Assembly (NCBI GenBank): GCA_949318235.1
Contig: OX439130.1
Location: forward strand, 38,739,851 to 38,803,850
From: Ecdyonurus torrentis
Lineage: Eukaryota; Arthropoda; Insecta; Ephemeroptera; Heptageniidae
Reading direction: 5' to 3'
Length of the DNA stretch: 64,000 bases
In this document: one piece after another, positions 39,059-51,800 of the stretch
Numbering within the stretch: position 1 is the stretch's first letter
How the letters are laid out: each line of letters starts with the position of its first letter
Notes under the pieces: generated by a model
Databases searched by the model: none
What the model saw: only the letters and a program-made list of their open reading frames with translations
Told to the model about the DNA's origin: nothing
Program-made: the position numbers and the translations under genes

Positions 39059-42000
39059 TGATGCACGTCAAATTTAAATTAGCATGGTTCCATTTGGGTA
39101 CAAATTTGAGACACTTTTAATGGTTCTGGAATGTTTGGTAATGGTTACCTGATGGTTACTGTGCAACAAGGGAATGTCCTTTTTTCTTTTTTACAATAGG
39201 CTATGTTTTTATTTATCAAAAATTTCCTCAACTATCTAGTTAAAATAAAATCTTTTTAATCACAAACTATCACACAATTGATTTTTCTTTGATGCATTGA
39301 TGCTAGTAAATAATGATAATAAAACCTAAGTAGCAAAGATATTATCCAGTTACAGCAAACACAATCAGAATAATATATGTAGGTATATATTATAAAAAAT
39401 CAATTATTTGTAAGTGCTTAATTTTCAGTATTATTTTTTATAAGAAAAACATGCACTATAACTTGAGTTAAACATTAAAATATAATATCACATTCATATT
39501 TACATTATAACAAATTATGATGATCAAAGTTTTCCATCTCTACTTATTCTTACTGGAAGTTTTATATTTCTTATAACAGAACAAAATAATGTTACTATCA
39601 ATTTAATAACAACAAGTTTCCACACAGTTCACAGTTTCTCTTTTACAAACCTTCATCTAAACCCTCCTCACAAACCCTTACTAAATAATAATAATAAAAA
39701 GGGTGTTCTAGATTTTGACAGCACAGCTACTTAAAAAGAAATCTTGACTTACCTATCTTGCACCGCACACACATATTATTGGAGTCTCTCACGAATTCTT
39801 TAGTTTGAGGGTCCACTTTGACGAGGCCATAAGGAACCATACTAGGAGGAACCAGGTTTGGAATGAAGCCAACAGCACCCACTGTACCATCCACATTTAC
39901 TGCAATAATAATAGTTACATAATATTATAGTCAAAAGTAAAAATAATAATAAAAACTAAGTTATATTGCAAAGCCCCCCCCCCCCCCCCCCAATGATAAA
40001 CTATTGGAAATAAATTATTATAGTTGGATATGATAAATAAAAAGGAAATGATAATGGAAACTAGCAGGCACCTTACCATCGTGTAATACATTGTCCTAAA
40101 GCTTCATGAAAATTCTTGCTAGCACAGATATAGGCCTATACAGTATTTAAATATTCACACTGCTACCATGTTCTTTATTATAAGAACTGTTGCAAATTTT
40201 TTAACAAACTATACGACATCTCAACATCTGTTCAGTATATTAGAGCAATTACTGAATGTGATATAGTATATCGTTTACTTTTAGGTAATTAATTCTTAAG
40301 AATAAATTTTAACCATAGACACTTAAGAATGTTTGACTCACCAATGTTGACATTGCCCTCTGTTGTGCCATACAACTCAACAATGGTGCGGATGTTGAAT
40401 CTCTTTGTGAATTGTTTCCAAATAGATGGTCGTAATCCATTGCCAACCAGCATTCTCACTTTGTGTTTACAATCCGCATCACTTGGTGGAGTCACCAACA
40501 TGTAGCGACACATTTCGCCTATGTACTGACCAATCTGTAAACACCATTCCAAATCAGAAATAAATCCTAAAAATTGCTTTGTAAGTCTTATTATCCTACT
40601 ATTAATGTACATATCGTATATTACTATCTGGGGGGGGGGGGGGGGGGGGATATATAAACATATATCGATGCTTCCGCATCAAAAAATATTATATGCACTT
40701 TCCACCAGCGCGGCGTGTGGAGGATCTGCACTTTCCACGCAGCACGGTGCGTGGTCTAGTGGCCATTTACTTAACATTACAGATGCTCCATGGTGGAAAG
40801 TGTAGATCCTCCACTCGCCGCACTGGTGGAAAGTGCATATAATCTTTTTTGACGCGGAAGCAATGATATATGTTTATATGTTTAGAGAATATGTTGGGAG
40901 ACGACCTTTCACATCATCACAAAGAACTTGATATTATACTGTGTATTATAATATATCATAAATGGGAGTATCAATGATAAAGAAAAGGATAGAAAAACCA
41001 GCAAGGGCCTTACCACAGTAGAAGTTCTATGGAGAGGTCGAGGTCTTGCATGGCACAGTATAATGTTATAAAAGTTTCTTTATAACTTGAGAGCTTTCAT
41101 CATATGATAATGACATTATCAATCAAAAGAGAAAATTACTTGAGCACATCACTGAGCAGTGTCTTGTCTTGTACTGCCGTGTTATGCTCTTGCTGGTTTG
41201 GGGTTGGTGGAGAGGGGTGGGGGTGGAGTAGGGAATCTGGGAAGGAGTGTGAATGAGTGAGGGAAGGAGTGAGTGAGGGAAAAGGTGGGGAGGGGAGCGG
41301 GAATAGGGTAGATTTTTGAAATATGTTAGCGAATATTAAGTCCAGGCAGCCCTTGGGCTTTTCTGGATCTTAATATATGTTGATATGCTAATTCATATTG
41401 TCGTAATGTCGCATAGTTGGCTGGGCCCGGAATAGTGCGAAGTATTGTTGATTTATAACATAATTGGAAATTTGATATGCCATGAGAGGCCGCATGTTCA
41501 GCCACAGGTTTTTCCATCTCATTGTTTTTTATGGATTGTCTGTGGCCATTCATGCGGTCTCTCGCTTTTTGTGTGGTTAAGCCTATGTAAAATGCTTGAC
41601 ATTTTTCCTGTTGGCCTGTGGTGGGGTTGGTGGTATGTTGGGTACATTCAAGTTTGTAGATTATGTTTTCTGATGTGCAAGTATTGTGGCAGTGGATAGG
41701 ATATGTAAGGTTGGTGACGGGACTTGTAAACGTTTTGCTGGGAATTTGAGTGATGCATGTATCGCATCTCCTTCCTCTGTTGCTCTGTTTGCCGTTGTTT
41801 TGACAGGGGAAAGATCCACTAGGTAGGGGCTTAGGTTTTGGTGTGGGATCAGTATGGGATAAGATTGCTTTAATATTTGGTGGTTGACGGAATGCTACTG
41901 GTGGTATTTTTGGCAGGGTTCCATTAAAAAAAAACGACCCAAAAAAACCCACCGTTTTTTTTTAAAAAGCCCAGCTAAAAAAACCCAAAAAAACCCAGTA

Positions 42001-42206
42001 GCTCTTTTTTTAAAAATTAGAGTAAAAATGAGCACGAATTATAAAATTTCAAGACTTTTGACACCAACTTGTTTTCAACTTTCACCACTTTTTTTTCCTT
42101 TTTCCAACCTTTCCCACTTTTCTTTAGCAAAAGAAAAGAAATGGAATTGATATTCAAAATTTAAACTTATTTTGCAAAATTTTCACCTTTTTTCAACTTT
42201 TTGTCA

Positions 42207-42259
<53 letters not shown>

Positions 42260-45200
42260 AAAGCAAAAAAATCGCCTATTTTTTATCAAAGTGAAAAACA
42301 ATAAAAGTGAAACTTTAAATTTTTACCTTTTTTGTAAAATTATCACCTTTTTATCACCTTTTTTAATCACTTTTTTCAAAAAGTAATCGCCCAAAAATCC
42401 GTGCTCTAGCCATAATGTAGCCTAATGTAAATTACGGTACGAAAAATAAAATCGTAGTAAATAAATTTGTTATTCTTTTATTAATAGTTTATTGAAAATC
42501 ATTAAAGATAAAATGATATACGTAGCTTTTAAAACAGAAGAATTTTCATTTTTGACAAAATTAGAGGTTATTTTATGTATATTTATGGCTTCCATTAGTT
42601 TTTAAATATAAAAAACAAAAAAAAACCCCAAAAAAAAAGGTTTTATTATTTTAAAAAAAAAAAAATAAAAACAATAAAACCCCTACCCAGTGTTTTTTTT
42701 TAAAAAAAAAACGTTTTTTTTTTTAAACCCTGATTTTTGGTAACAGTAGGTTTGTTTCGGTGGTGGCTAGAATGGGGTGTGCATATTGTAACATCTGTCT
42801 GATTTCTTTTTCTAATTTGGGGTGATACGTTGTGATGAAGGGTCGGATAGATTGATTGTCATTATTTGTTTTATTTTGGTCACAAGGTGTTTTGTCGCCC
42901 AAACTAAATCTATTGGCAGCTTTTGCTATTTGTTTCTCCACCAGGTGCTTGGGGTAGCCTCTGGTGGAGAAAGCTGTAGTTATGCTGTCAATATATTTAG
43001 ATTTGGTTTGGTCTGTGTTTGGGATGCGGTTGCCTCGGCATGCTAAGCTAAAGGGAATGGAGCGGATAGTCCTCGGGGGGTGACAGCTATTGTAGTGGAG
43101 GTATTGCATGTGGTTAGTAGGTTTTATGTGGATTGAGGTGATAAGTTTACCGTCATCAATGTTGATGTCAACATCGAGGAAGGTGGCTGAATTAGGTGAT
43201 GTGGAGTGAGTGAATTTTAGGCAGGAGAATTTGTTGAGTTCATCTAGGAATTCATGAAGTGGGCCGATGCCATGTTGCCAAACCATGAATATATCGTCTA
43301 TGAATCTCTTCCATAGGTGCGGTTTATACTTCTGTCTCCCCATGAACTCACACTCGAGCAGACCCATGGTAAGGTTAGCATAAGATGGGGCCATCCTTGT
43401 GCCCATAGCCGTACCACACTTCTGCTCGTAGTGTTCATTCATGAAGTGAAAGTTGTTGCGTTGAAGTATAAACCGCACTGGATTCCTCTTACAACTAGTG
43501 CGGTTTATACTTCAACGCAACAACTTTCACTTCATGAATGAACACTACGAGCAGAAGTGTGGTACGGCTATGGGCACAAGGATGGCCCCATCTTATGCTA
43601 ACCTTACCATGGGTCTGCTCGAGTGTGAGTTCATGGGGAGACAGAAGTATAAACCGCACCTATGGAAGAGATTCATAGACGATATATTCATGGTTTGGCA
43701 ACATAGCATCGGCCCACTTCATGAATTCCTAGATGAACTCAACAAATTCTCCTGCCTAAAATTCACTCACTCCACATCACCTAATTCAGCCACCTTCCTC
43801 GATGTTGACATCAACATTGATGACGGTAAACTTATCACCTCAATCCACATAAAACCTACTAACCACATGCAATACCTCCACTACAATAGCTGTCACCCTC
43901 CGAGGACTATCCGCTCCATTCCCTTTAGCTTAGCATGCCGAGGCAACCGCATCCCAAACACAGACCAAACCAAATCTAAATATATTGACAGCATAACTAC
44001 AGCTTTCTCCACCAGAGGCTACCCCAAGCACCTGGTGGAGAAACAAATAGCAAAAGCTGCCAATAGATTTAGTTTGGGCGACAAAACACCTTGTGACCAA
44101 AATAAAACAAATAATGACAATCAATCTATCCGACCCTTCATCACAACGTATCACCCCAAATTAGAAAAAGAAATCAGACAGATGTTACAATATGCACACC
44201 CCATTCTAGCCACCACCGAAACAAACCTACTGTTACCAAAAATACCACCAATAGCATTCCGTCAACCACCAAATATTAAAGCAATCTTATCCCATACTGA
44301 TCCCACACCAAAACCTAAGCCCCTACCTAGTGGATCTTTCCCCTGTCAAAACAACGGCAAACAGAGCAACAGAGGAAGGAGATGCGATACATGCATCACT
44401 CAAATTCCCAGCAAAACGTTTACAAGTCCCGTCACCAACCTTACATATCCTATCCACTGCCACAATACTTGCACATCAGAAAACATAATCTACAAACTTG
44501 AATGTACCCAACATACCACCAACCCCACCACAGGCCAACAGGAAAAATGTCAAGCATTTTACATAGGCTTAACCACACAAAAAGCGAGAGACCGCATGAA
44601 TGGCCACAGACAATCCATAAAAAACAATGAGATGGAAAAACCTGTGGCTGAACATGCGGCCTCTCATGGCATATCAAATTTCCAATTATGTTATAAATCA
44701 ACAATACTTCGCACTATTCCGGGCCCAGCCAACTATGCGACATTACGACAATATGAATTAGCATATCAACATATATTAAGATCCAGAAAAGCCCAAGGGC
44801 TGCCTGGACTTAATATTCGCTAACATATTTCAAAAATCTACCCTATTCCCGCTCCCCTCCCCACCTTTTCCCTCACTCACTCCTTCCCTCACTCATTCAC
44901 ACTCCTTCCCAGATTCCCTACTCCACCCCCACCCCTCTCCACCAACTCCAAACCAGCAAGAGCATAACACGGCAGTACAAGACAAGACACTGCTCAGTGA
45001 TGTGCTCAAGTAATTTTCTCTTTTGATTGATAATGTCATTATCATATGACGAAAGCTCTCAAGTTATAAAGAAACTTTTATAACATTATACTGTGCCATG
45101 CAAGACCTCGACCTCTCCATAGAACTTCTACTGTGGTAAGGCCCTTGCTGGTTTTTCTATCCTTTTCTTTATCATTGATCTAATAGAAATAATATTATTT

Positions 45201-46813
45201 TTACCCATTTGTTAATTCAACTTAAGGAAATAGTGGTATAATTACAGGGGACAGGAAAGAGTTTATAATAGGCAGTGTTATATCATCAGTTGTTGTAATG
45301 TTTTAAAGGCGTAGAACACCTTGAACCAAAAACTTGCCTAATATCCTAACATACCTAAATATCATCGTTGATTTGACCAGAGTCATTAATTTCTAATTTA
45401 TTTTCAATTTACAAAATGGCAAAATGCATGGCAAATTTATTTTCCATTCAGAAAGTGACAGTTGCGGGTTTGTGACATCACAGCTCGCCTGTTTCCACTC
45501 GCGTGGACTAGTAAGCTGTGACGTCACAAACCCGCTGCTGTCATTTTATGAACGGAAAATAAATTAGAAATCAATGACTCCGGCCAAATCAACGTTGATA
45601 TTTAGGTATGTTAGTATATTAGATATGTTTTTTGTTCAAGGTGTTCTACACCTTTAAGTGAAGCTTACAATCAAACTATTGACATATATGTGACATATAC
45701 GGATAAAAATGTAGCTATTGTGATTGCAACTTACTGTGCATCCATTTTCTGCGCAGTCGTTCCAGTAAGCAGTGGCTGAGAACTTCTCCCTGAAGACAAC
45801 AGGTACTCCAAAAACAACTGCAGGTCCTGTGCCTAGGATGCCCCCAGAACTGTGGTACAATGGCAGTGGGTTGTAAATACAATCCTTGCTCTTCAAACCC
45901 AAGAATTGCTTTGCTGCTATGCTTCCAAATAAGTATCTGTTAAAAAAAACATATACTAATAATAAGGATGTACAAAATTAGCAAAACAGATTATTAGCAA
46001 ATCTAGGTTATCCCTATTTACTCTTTCAAATGTTTAAAAACTATGATACTTTGTATGCAATACAACACTACTGAGTGAGTATCTTTTGAGTGAGTATATT
46101 TATTTAAGAATACACTTAAATATGTGTTCCCTAGATATCAAACTAAAATACACAAGTTCATCTATATACAATTTAAATGACAAAAAAAAATAATAATAAT
46201 AAGAAAACACATAGTTTAAATAATTACCCACAATTAATGGCTGGTTAATCTATCTCATTTAGTACGTATTAATAAGAACTGTGCCTCTTCCAAGCTAGTG
46301 AAGGTATTTATTTATAATTATACTTGCACACAAATAAAACTCATCACATTGTATATGGTTTTGCAAATATAATATTTACCTTGAAGTTTTGACAACAGCA
46401 GCCTTGGGCATACCAGTAGTGCCTGAGGTATAGATGTACATGAGTATGCTGTGGTAGTCAGGAGGAGCCAGACCCTCAATGGGTGTAGTCTTTGCAATTT
46501 TGAGCATGTCACTGAGCGAGGAGAAGCCATCTTGTTTCATCTGTGGTTGCTGAGTGCTGATGTAAAGTTGCAGCAGCTTGCAGTCTTCCTCAAGGGAGTC
46601 CCAGATATCACCCACAGCTGATAAAAATTTAAAGTACCTCATCACTTACAGTACAATTAGTTTCATAAGCTTGTGCACTATCACCATGTTTCAGCAAATA
46701 AATGCAATGCTAAATGAAGGAAGAACACCGAAACATTTTTATCCCTTTACTTGAAATGAAGCTAGGTTTGCAGTTTTTTGGATCATAGGTGCTGAATTAA
46801 ATGAATGAGAGAA

Positions 46814-46856
<43 letters not shown>

Positions 46857-46860
46857 CAGA

Positions 46861-46928
<68 letters not shown>

Positions 46929-47539
46929 CAGAGACAGAGAAGCATGTACCTGAGCAGAGGTTAGTACTGGCAATAATAGCTCGTGGTGCAGCAACACTCA
47001 AACAATGTCGCAAAGGGTCTTGACGAAGATTGGTGTTAATACAAGCTGTGATTACTCCAAGCCGAGACAAGCCAAGCCATATAGCAACAAACTCAGGGCA
47101 ATTGGTGCACATAAGGGCAACCACATCTCCATGCTTCAGGCCCATTTGTAAGAACACATGTGCCACTTGCCATGTGTATTCCTCCACCTGCAATAAGATA
47201 ATCCAAATTCAAGACACAGTAAAATGTAGAACATCAGTTAATGAAAATGACGGCAGCTACATAAACAGACCTACGTTAAAGATTTGCCATACAATGAAGC
47301 AACAAAAGAAGGCTAGAACATTGAGATAGTAATATAGTTTACCTGTTTTGTAGTCCATACTTTCCCCTGGAAAATGAAGCATGGGGAGTCAGGCCAAGTG
47401 GCAGCTCTAACACTGAGCAGTGAGGCAGGTGTCTCATTCCTCACTTTCATCGCATGGTTCAAGCGCATCACTTTCCAGAACCGATACAAGTGTCTGCAAT
47501 ACATAAATCATCATACTTAATAAAAAAAACATTCATCAG

Positions 47540-47578
<39 letters not shown>

Positions 47579-47616
47579 GGATATATATATATATATAGGA
47601 TATATATATATATATA

Positions 47617-47674
<58 letters not shown>

Positions 47675-48466
47675 TGATAAGAATTAATAGACCGGTTGCA
47701 CTCATATTTAAAAGCTGCCTTTTTGTTGGACAGAAATACATAGGCCAGCATAGGAAAAACTTCATTTAATTTTTTTTTAAATAGCAAAAGAAGCTCCAAA
47801 CCTCAATGAAAACCTTCTTTCTAGCTCCTAATAAGCTTGAAGAATATGAGAAAAATTCATTCAGTTGAAATAAACTTGTTTGATGTGAAAAATTAAAAGA
47901 AATGATGTTTCCCCTATGCTGATGAACAATGCACTAAGCACCACAAACATGGTGACAAAGCGCAAGGATGTGCAAGAGGGGTCTATTATATTCCGTTTAA
48001 TGTTTATAATGTTAGGAAATAATAATAAATTAATATATCAATAATGGAGCTGGTTGTGAAAAAGGCTTGCATTGTATCAAAGGGTAGAGCTAGAGTATTC
48101 TAGGTAGAGCTGTTTAAAAGTTATTCGAAAGTGCGGGGTACTACTAAAGCCATCTCTTGATGACATTCGAAAGTGCGTGTGGCTGAGGGATCGACGCAGC
48201 GAATTTCGTCAGCTGCTCAAGGGAGCGAGTCAAATCATGATTAATTTTGACAAAAAAGTGATAAAATTGGAAATATCATTATATGTTAATCATCATAAAT
48301 ACATTTACATTATTTTTGTTATTATCTGCTGGTTTTTGGAAGGAATTTAAAATATTTTTTTGAAATAATCAAATGAGAGACGACTTCCCTCAGCCTCATA
48401 GGCTTCATTTTTTTTCCTGCAGAGGCGCTGTTTTGTTTACTATGTACTCTCGAATAAAATGTCATC

Positions 48467-48544
<78 letters not shown>

Positions 48545-48799
48545 AATTTTTTTTTCTTTAGGCTTAGGTGTTTCAGATGTTATACAAAATCCCAATTCTG
48601 CATTTTCATCTCCCAAATTAAATATCACGATCAACCAATATCATGCATACAAATCTAACTACAGAAAAACTCAATTTTTAAAACTATCGTAACTGTCAAA
48701 TTTTGAATTTTTGCGCCATAAGTTTGCAACTTTTTAAATATATATGGTCCATATATATATATGTGTATATGTGTACCAAGTTTAGTTTGAATATCTCTG

Positions 48800-48830
<31 letters not shown>

Positions 48831-51800
48831 ATTTTAAAGTTGGTCGGTACACTGCAACCAGCCCAAGGTGCCACTGCTTGACGTGGCACTAATTGTCTAA
48901 AGTTACCATTTCTCCATTCTAAATTTTTGCACGTCTTGGGGGCATTATAGTCTATAAAATGATTTTAAAAAGCGGCCAATTTTTGCAATTGTCGACTTTG
49001 AACACAGTTCATTGACCTTGACACGAGTTCAATGTCATGGGTCACCCATCACAAAATAAGGCTTGGTCAATGGTCATAACATCCACCTGTTTATCTGTTG
49101 CAATTCATTTTAATAATTAATTAATTAATAATTTTCCCAACCAAAGTTAGAAGGTAAGAAAAATACAAAATGCGGGGGGGGGGGGGGGGGGGGTCCGGGA
49201 ATGTTCAAAATTGTCAAAAATTGGAAAAGTAAAATTCTCTAAACCCTAAACTTGATGTTTGTACCAAATTTGAACGAAATCAGAGAATATGTTGGCAGAC
49301 GACCTTTCACATCATCACGAAGAACTTGATATTATACTGTGTATTATATAATTAGAGCCCGGATTAAAAGGCACTTTTTTTTCGAAAAAAAGGCGCCTAA
49401 AAAGGCACTTTATTTGGGAAAAAAAGGCACAAAAAAAGGCACTCTAAAAATGCAATATGTGATATAAAATGAGGTATACAACAGTTTTAATTTATTTTTT
49501 TTATCATAATCTGAATGTTATCTTGACATTCTAATATAAGTACAGCTATTTTTATGAAATTACTTCAAAATAAATAAAAAGTACTTTGTTTTTACAAATA
49601 TTTATAATTACTTTAAGAACTATTTAAATACGTTTAGCAATAAAGAATTTGTTTTATAATATGAATGTTTTTTATTATATCAATAATTTTTTTTTATTTT
49701 ATTTTTATTTTTTAAATTTCAAATTTTAAATTTTTTTAATAAATCAAAATTGGAAATCACCTTTTTTTTTTTTTTTTTTGCATTTTTAGTACAAATTTGT
49801 GCAAATGTTTAAAAAAAAAAAAAAAGGCAATAAAGGCACTTTTTAGAAAAAAAAGGCATGAAAACCAAAAAAAGGCAAAAAAGGCACTATTGGATTTTCC
49901 TGACCACCTTCTTATGATCAATGGCGATATGAAGTTTGAACAAAATAGACACGGTGCATATTAAAGGCACTTTGCCTATGAATCCGGGCTCTAATTATAA
50001 TATATCATAAATGAATGATTAAATATCCCTAAAATAATAATAGTTAGAATTATTCAAAACCCAACCAGTATTAGCATAATATACAGAAGTCTAAAGTTAC
50101 AGAAGTCGACCAGGCATGTCGTCTGTCCACGTCCACACATGCAGTTTTCTGCGGTGTCCTGCCCCTGATTGAATGACTGGAACGTTCCTAACTATATGCT
50201 GACAGCCGCTACCTTCCATTCTTTTCTACCAACACTCAACCCCTTCTTTTTACATCTAAAAGATTACTTCAAAGGATAGATCAGGTTTAATGTGCAAGCT
50301 TGTGCCTTTCCTGGGTACCTACTGTTACTGCTCAATGGTCCTCTCAAATATGGGGGTTTATAGTAAGACATACAGTAAAAATAATAATGAATCAATTGAG
50401 AATATTTAATTATTAATTTGACCTGTTTAATCTCAAAAAGAATTGTTGCCCCCCCCCCCCTTCTACGTATCGTGCATGGTATAGTCAAGCAAGATGACTT
50501 TGGACAACCTTTTATCTCTACTATAGGTATACTATACGCACTATACCTTTAGTATTCTTTATTATGATTATTTGATTTTATAACTCCACACTAGTTGTGG
50601 GGGGCTATTGCGTGCACCGGGCTCATACTGAAGCCATAACGATGCACGCATCCTGTCACTACCCAAAACTTTGTGACAATTTTGCTAGGAGTTGAGGTAA
50701 TGACTATTTGGGCACTAGGCCCTGACCGCCTCCATCGTGGTGATGTACTCGCCTGGGCGCGGTGGAACACTTTTCCGCGAGCTTATTGGAGCCGGATGCC
50801 CATAGTTACCGAGGCTTTTAAGGGTGGTGTGGCTCTTGGTCTCCCAAGCCCATCCCTCAGCCGTCTAGCGTCAGAAAACGCAAGCTAGGCTAAGGGACTT
50901 CAGAGGACAAGGCCTACTCCCACACCTAGGTCCTCTCCTTGGCAGGGACGGACGCGACCCAGGACCCTGGATCTATAAGCTACTGCATGCACTATTTTTT
51001 AGAAAGTTCTGAAATGAAGCCCTGAGACCCAAGACAGAGTGTTTAGATAGTCACCCCACCCCATTTGGCTGTTTGTACTTATATGTATGTTAGTACATGG
51101 TTAGTACAAAGTATGTTACATATATATTGTATGATACACACATCTATGTACACTATTCCCTAATAAAAATCTGACTGCAGCGTTCATGTCTCCAAATGTT
51201 AAATATAGGGGGAAACTTTATAACGTATGTATAGTAGTGCGAAAGGTCAGTTTTATTCGAGAGGAGCTTTCATTATGCATGCATCTGCATATCAATATAA
51301 TATAATGTGTTTGGTATATGGTTTGTTGAGCAACCTCCTTTGACTATATGTGCAATGTTTGTATTATAATAATTTGCTCAATAAAATCTTTATTATTATT
51401 TGCATCTTTAAAAAAATGTATGTATGTATGTATGTATATGTAGGGTAGGTACATATCGTCGTGGTTCCGCTATAATGTCCAATGTCCATATGACCTTGAA
51501 AAAATAAAAATCGTCTGATCGACCCCAAATTTTGGATTTTCCCATTTCAGGTAATTTGCAGCAAAAAATATTTTTCAAGGTCAAATGGACATCGGACATT
51601 ATAGCGGAACCACGACGATGTATTACATACTAGTAACAGTTACTCTGCTATATCGTAAATAATCTATTTGCATGTCATCAATAATTTGTCAATTAGAGAG
51701 AAAGTGTCATTTATTTTCGTATATCCTTGTTACTTAGCCCTCAGCAATTTACCGTATACATATATTACACTCGGCACTCGACAAACAGATAATTGCTGAG

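Noticed and set aside
42822..43046. Plus-strand frame opposite the PLE coding region (also at 43930-44154 on minus)
   Set aside because: It is an antisense shadow of the RT/endonuclease frame and occurs wherever that frame does.
45020..45060. TTGATAATGTCATTATCATATGACGAAAGC in the PLE 3' UTR, hammerhead-like (given in two parts: TTGATAATGTCA, then TGACGAAAGC)
   Set aside because: The core reads TTGATAAT instead of CTGATGA and no matching stem I or cleavage triplet was found. The copy at 41100 has GATGAAAGC.
46739..47023. Open frames of Ser/Leu or Arg/Glu repeats
   Set aside because: They are translations of the (GA)n microsatellite, which happens to lie beside SLC27A exon 3.
50673..50888. 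71-codon frame in the GC-rich block
   Set aside because: No recognisable domain, no splice context and no start context. Open frames of this size are expected in GC-rich DNA.
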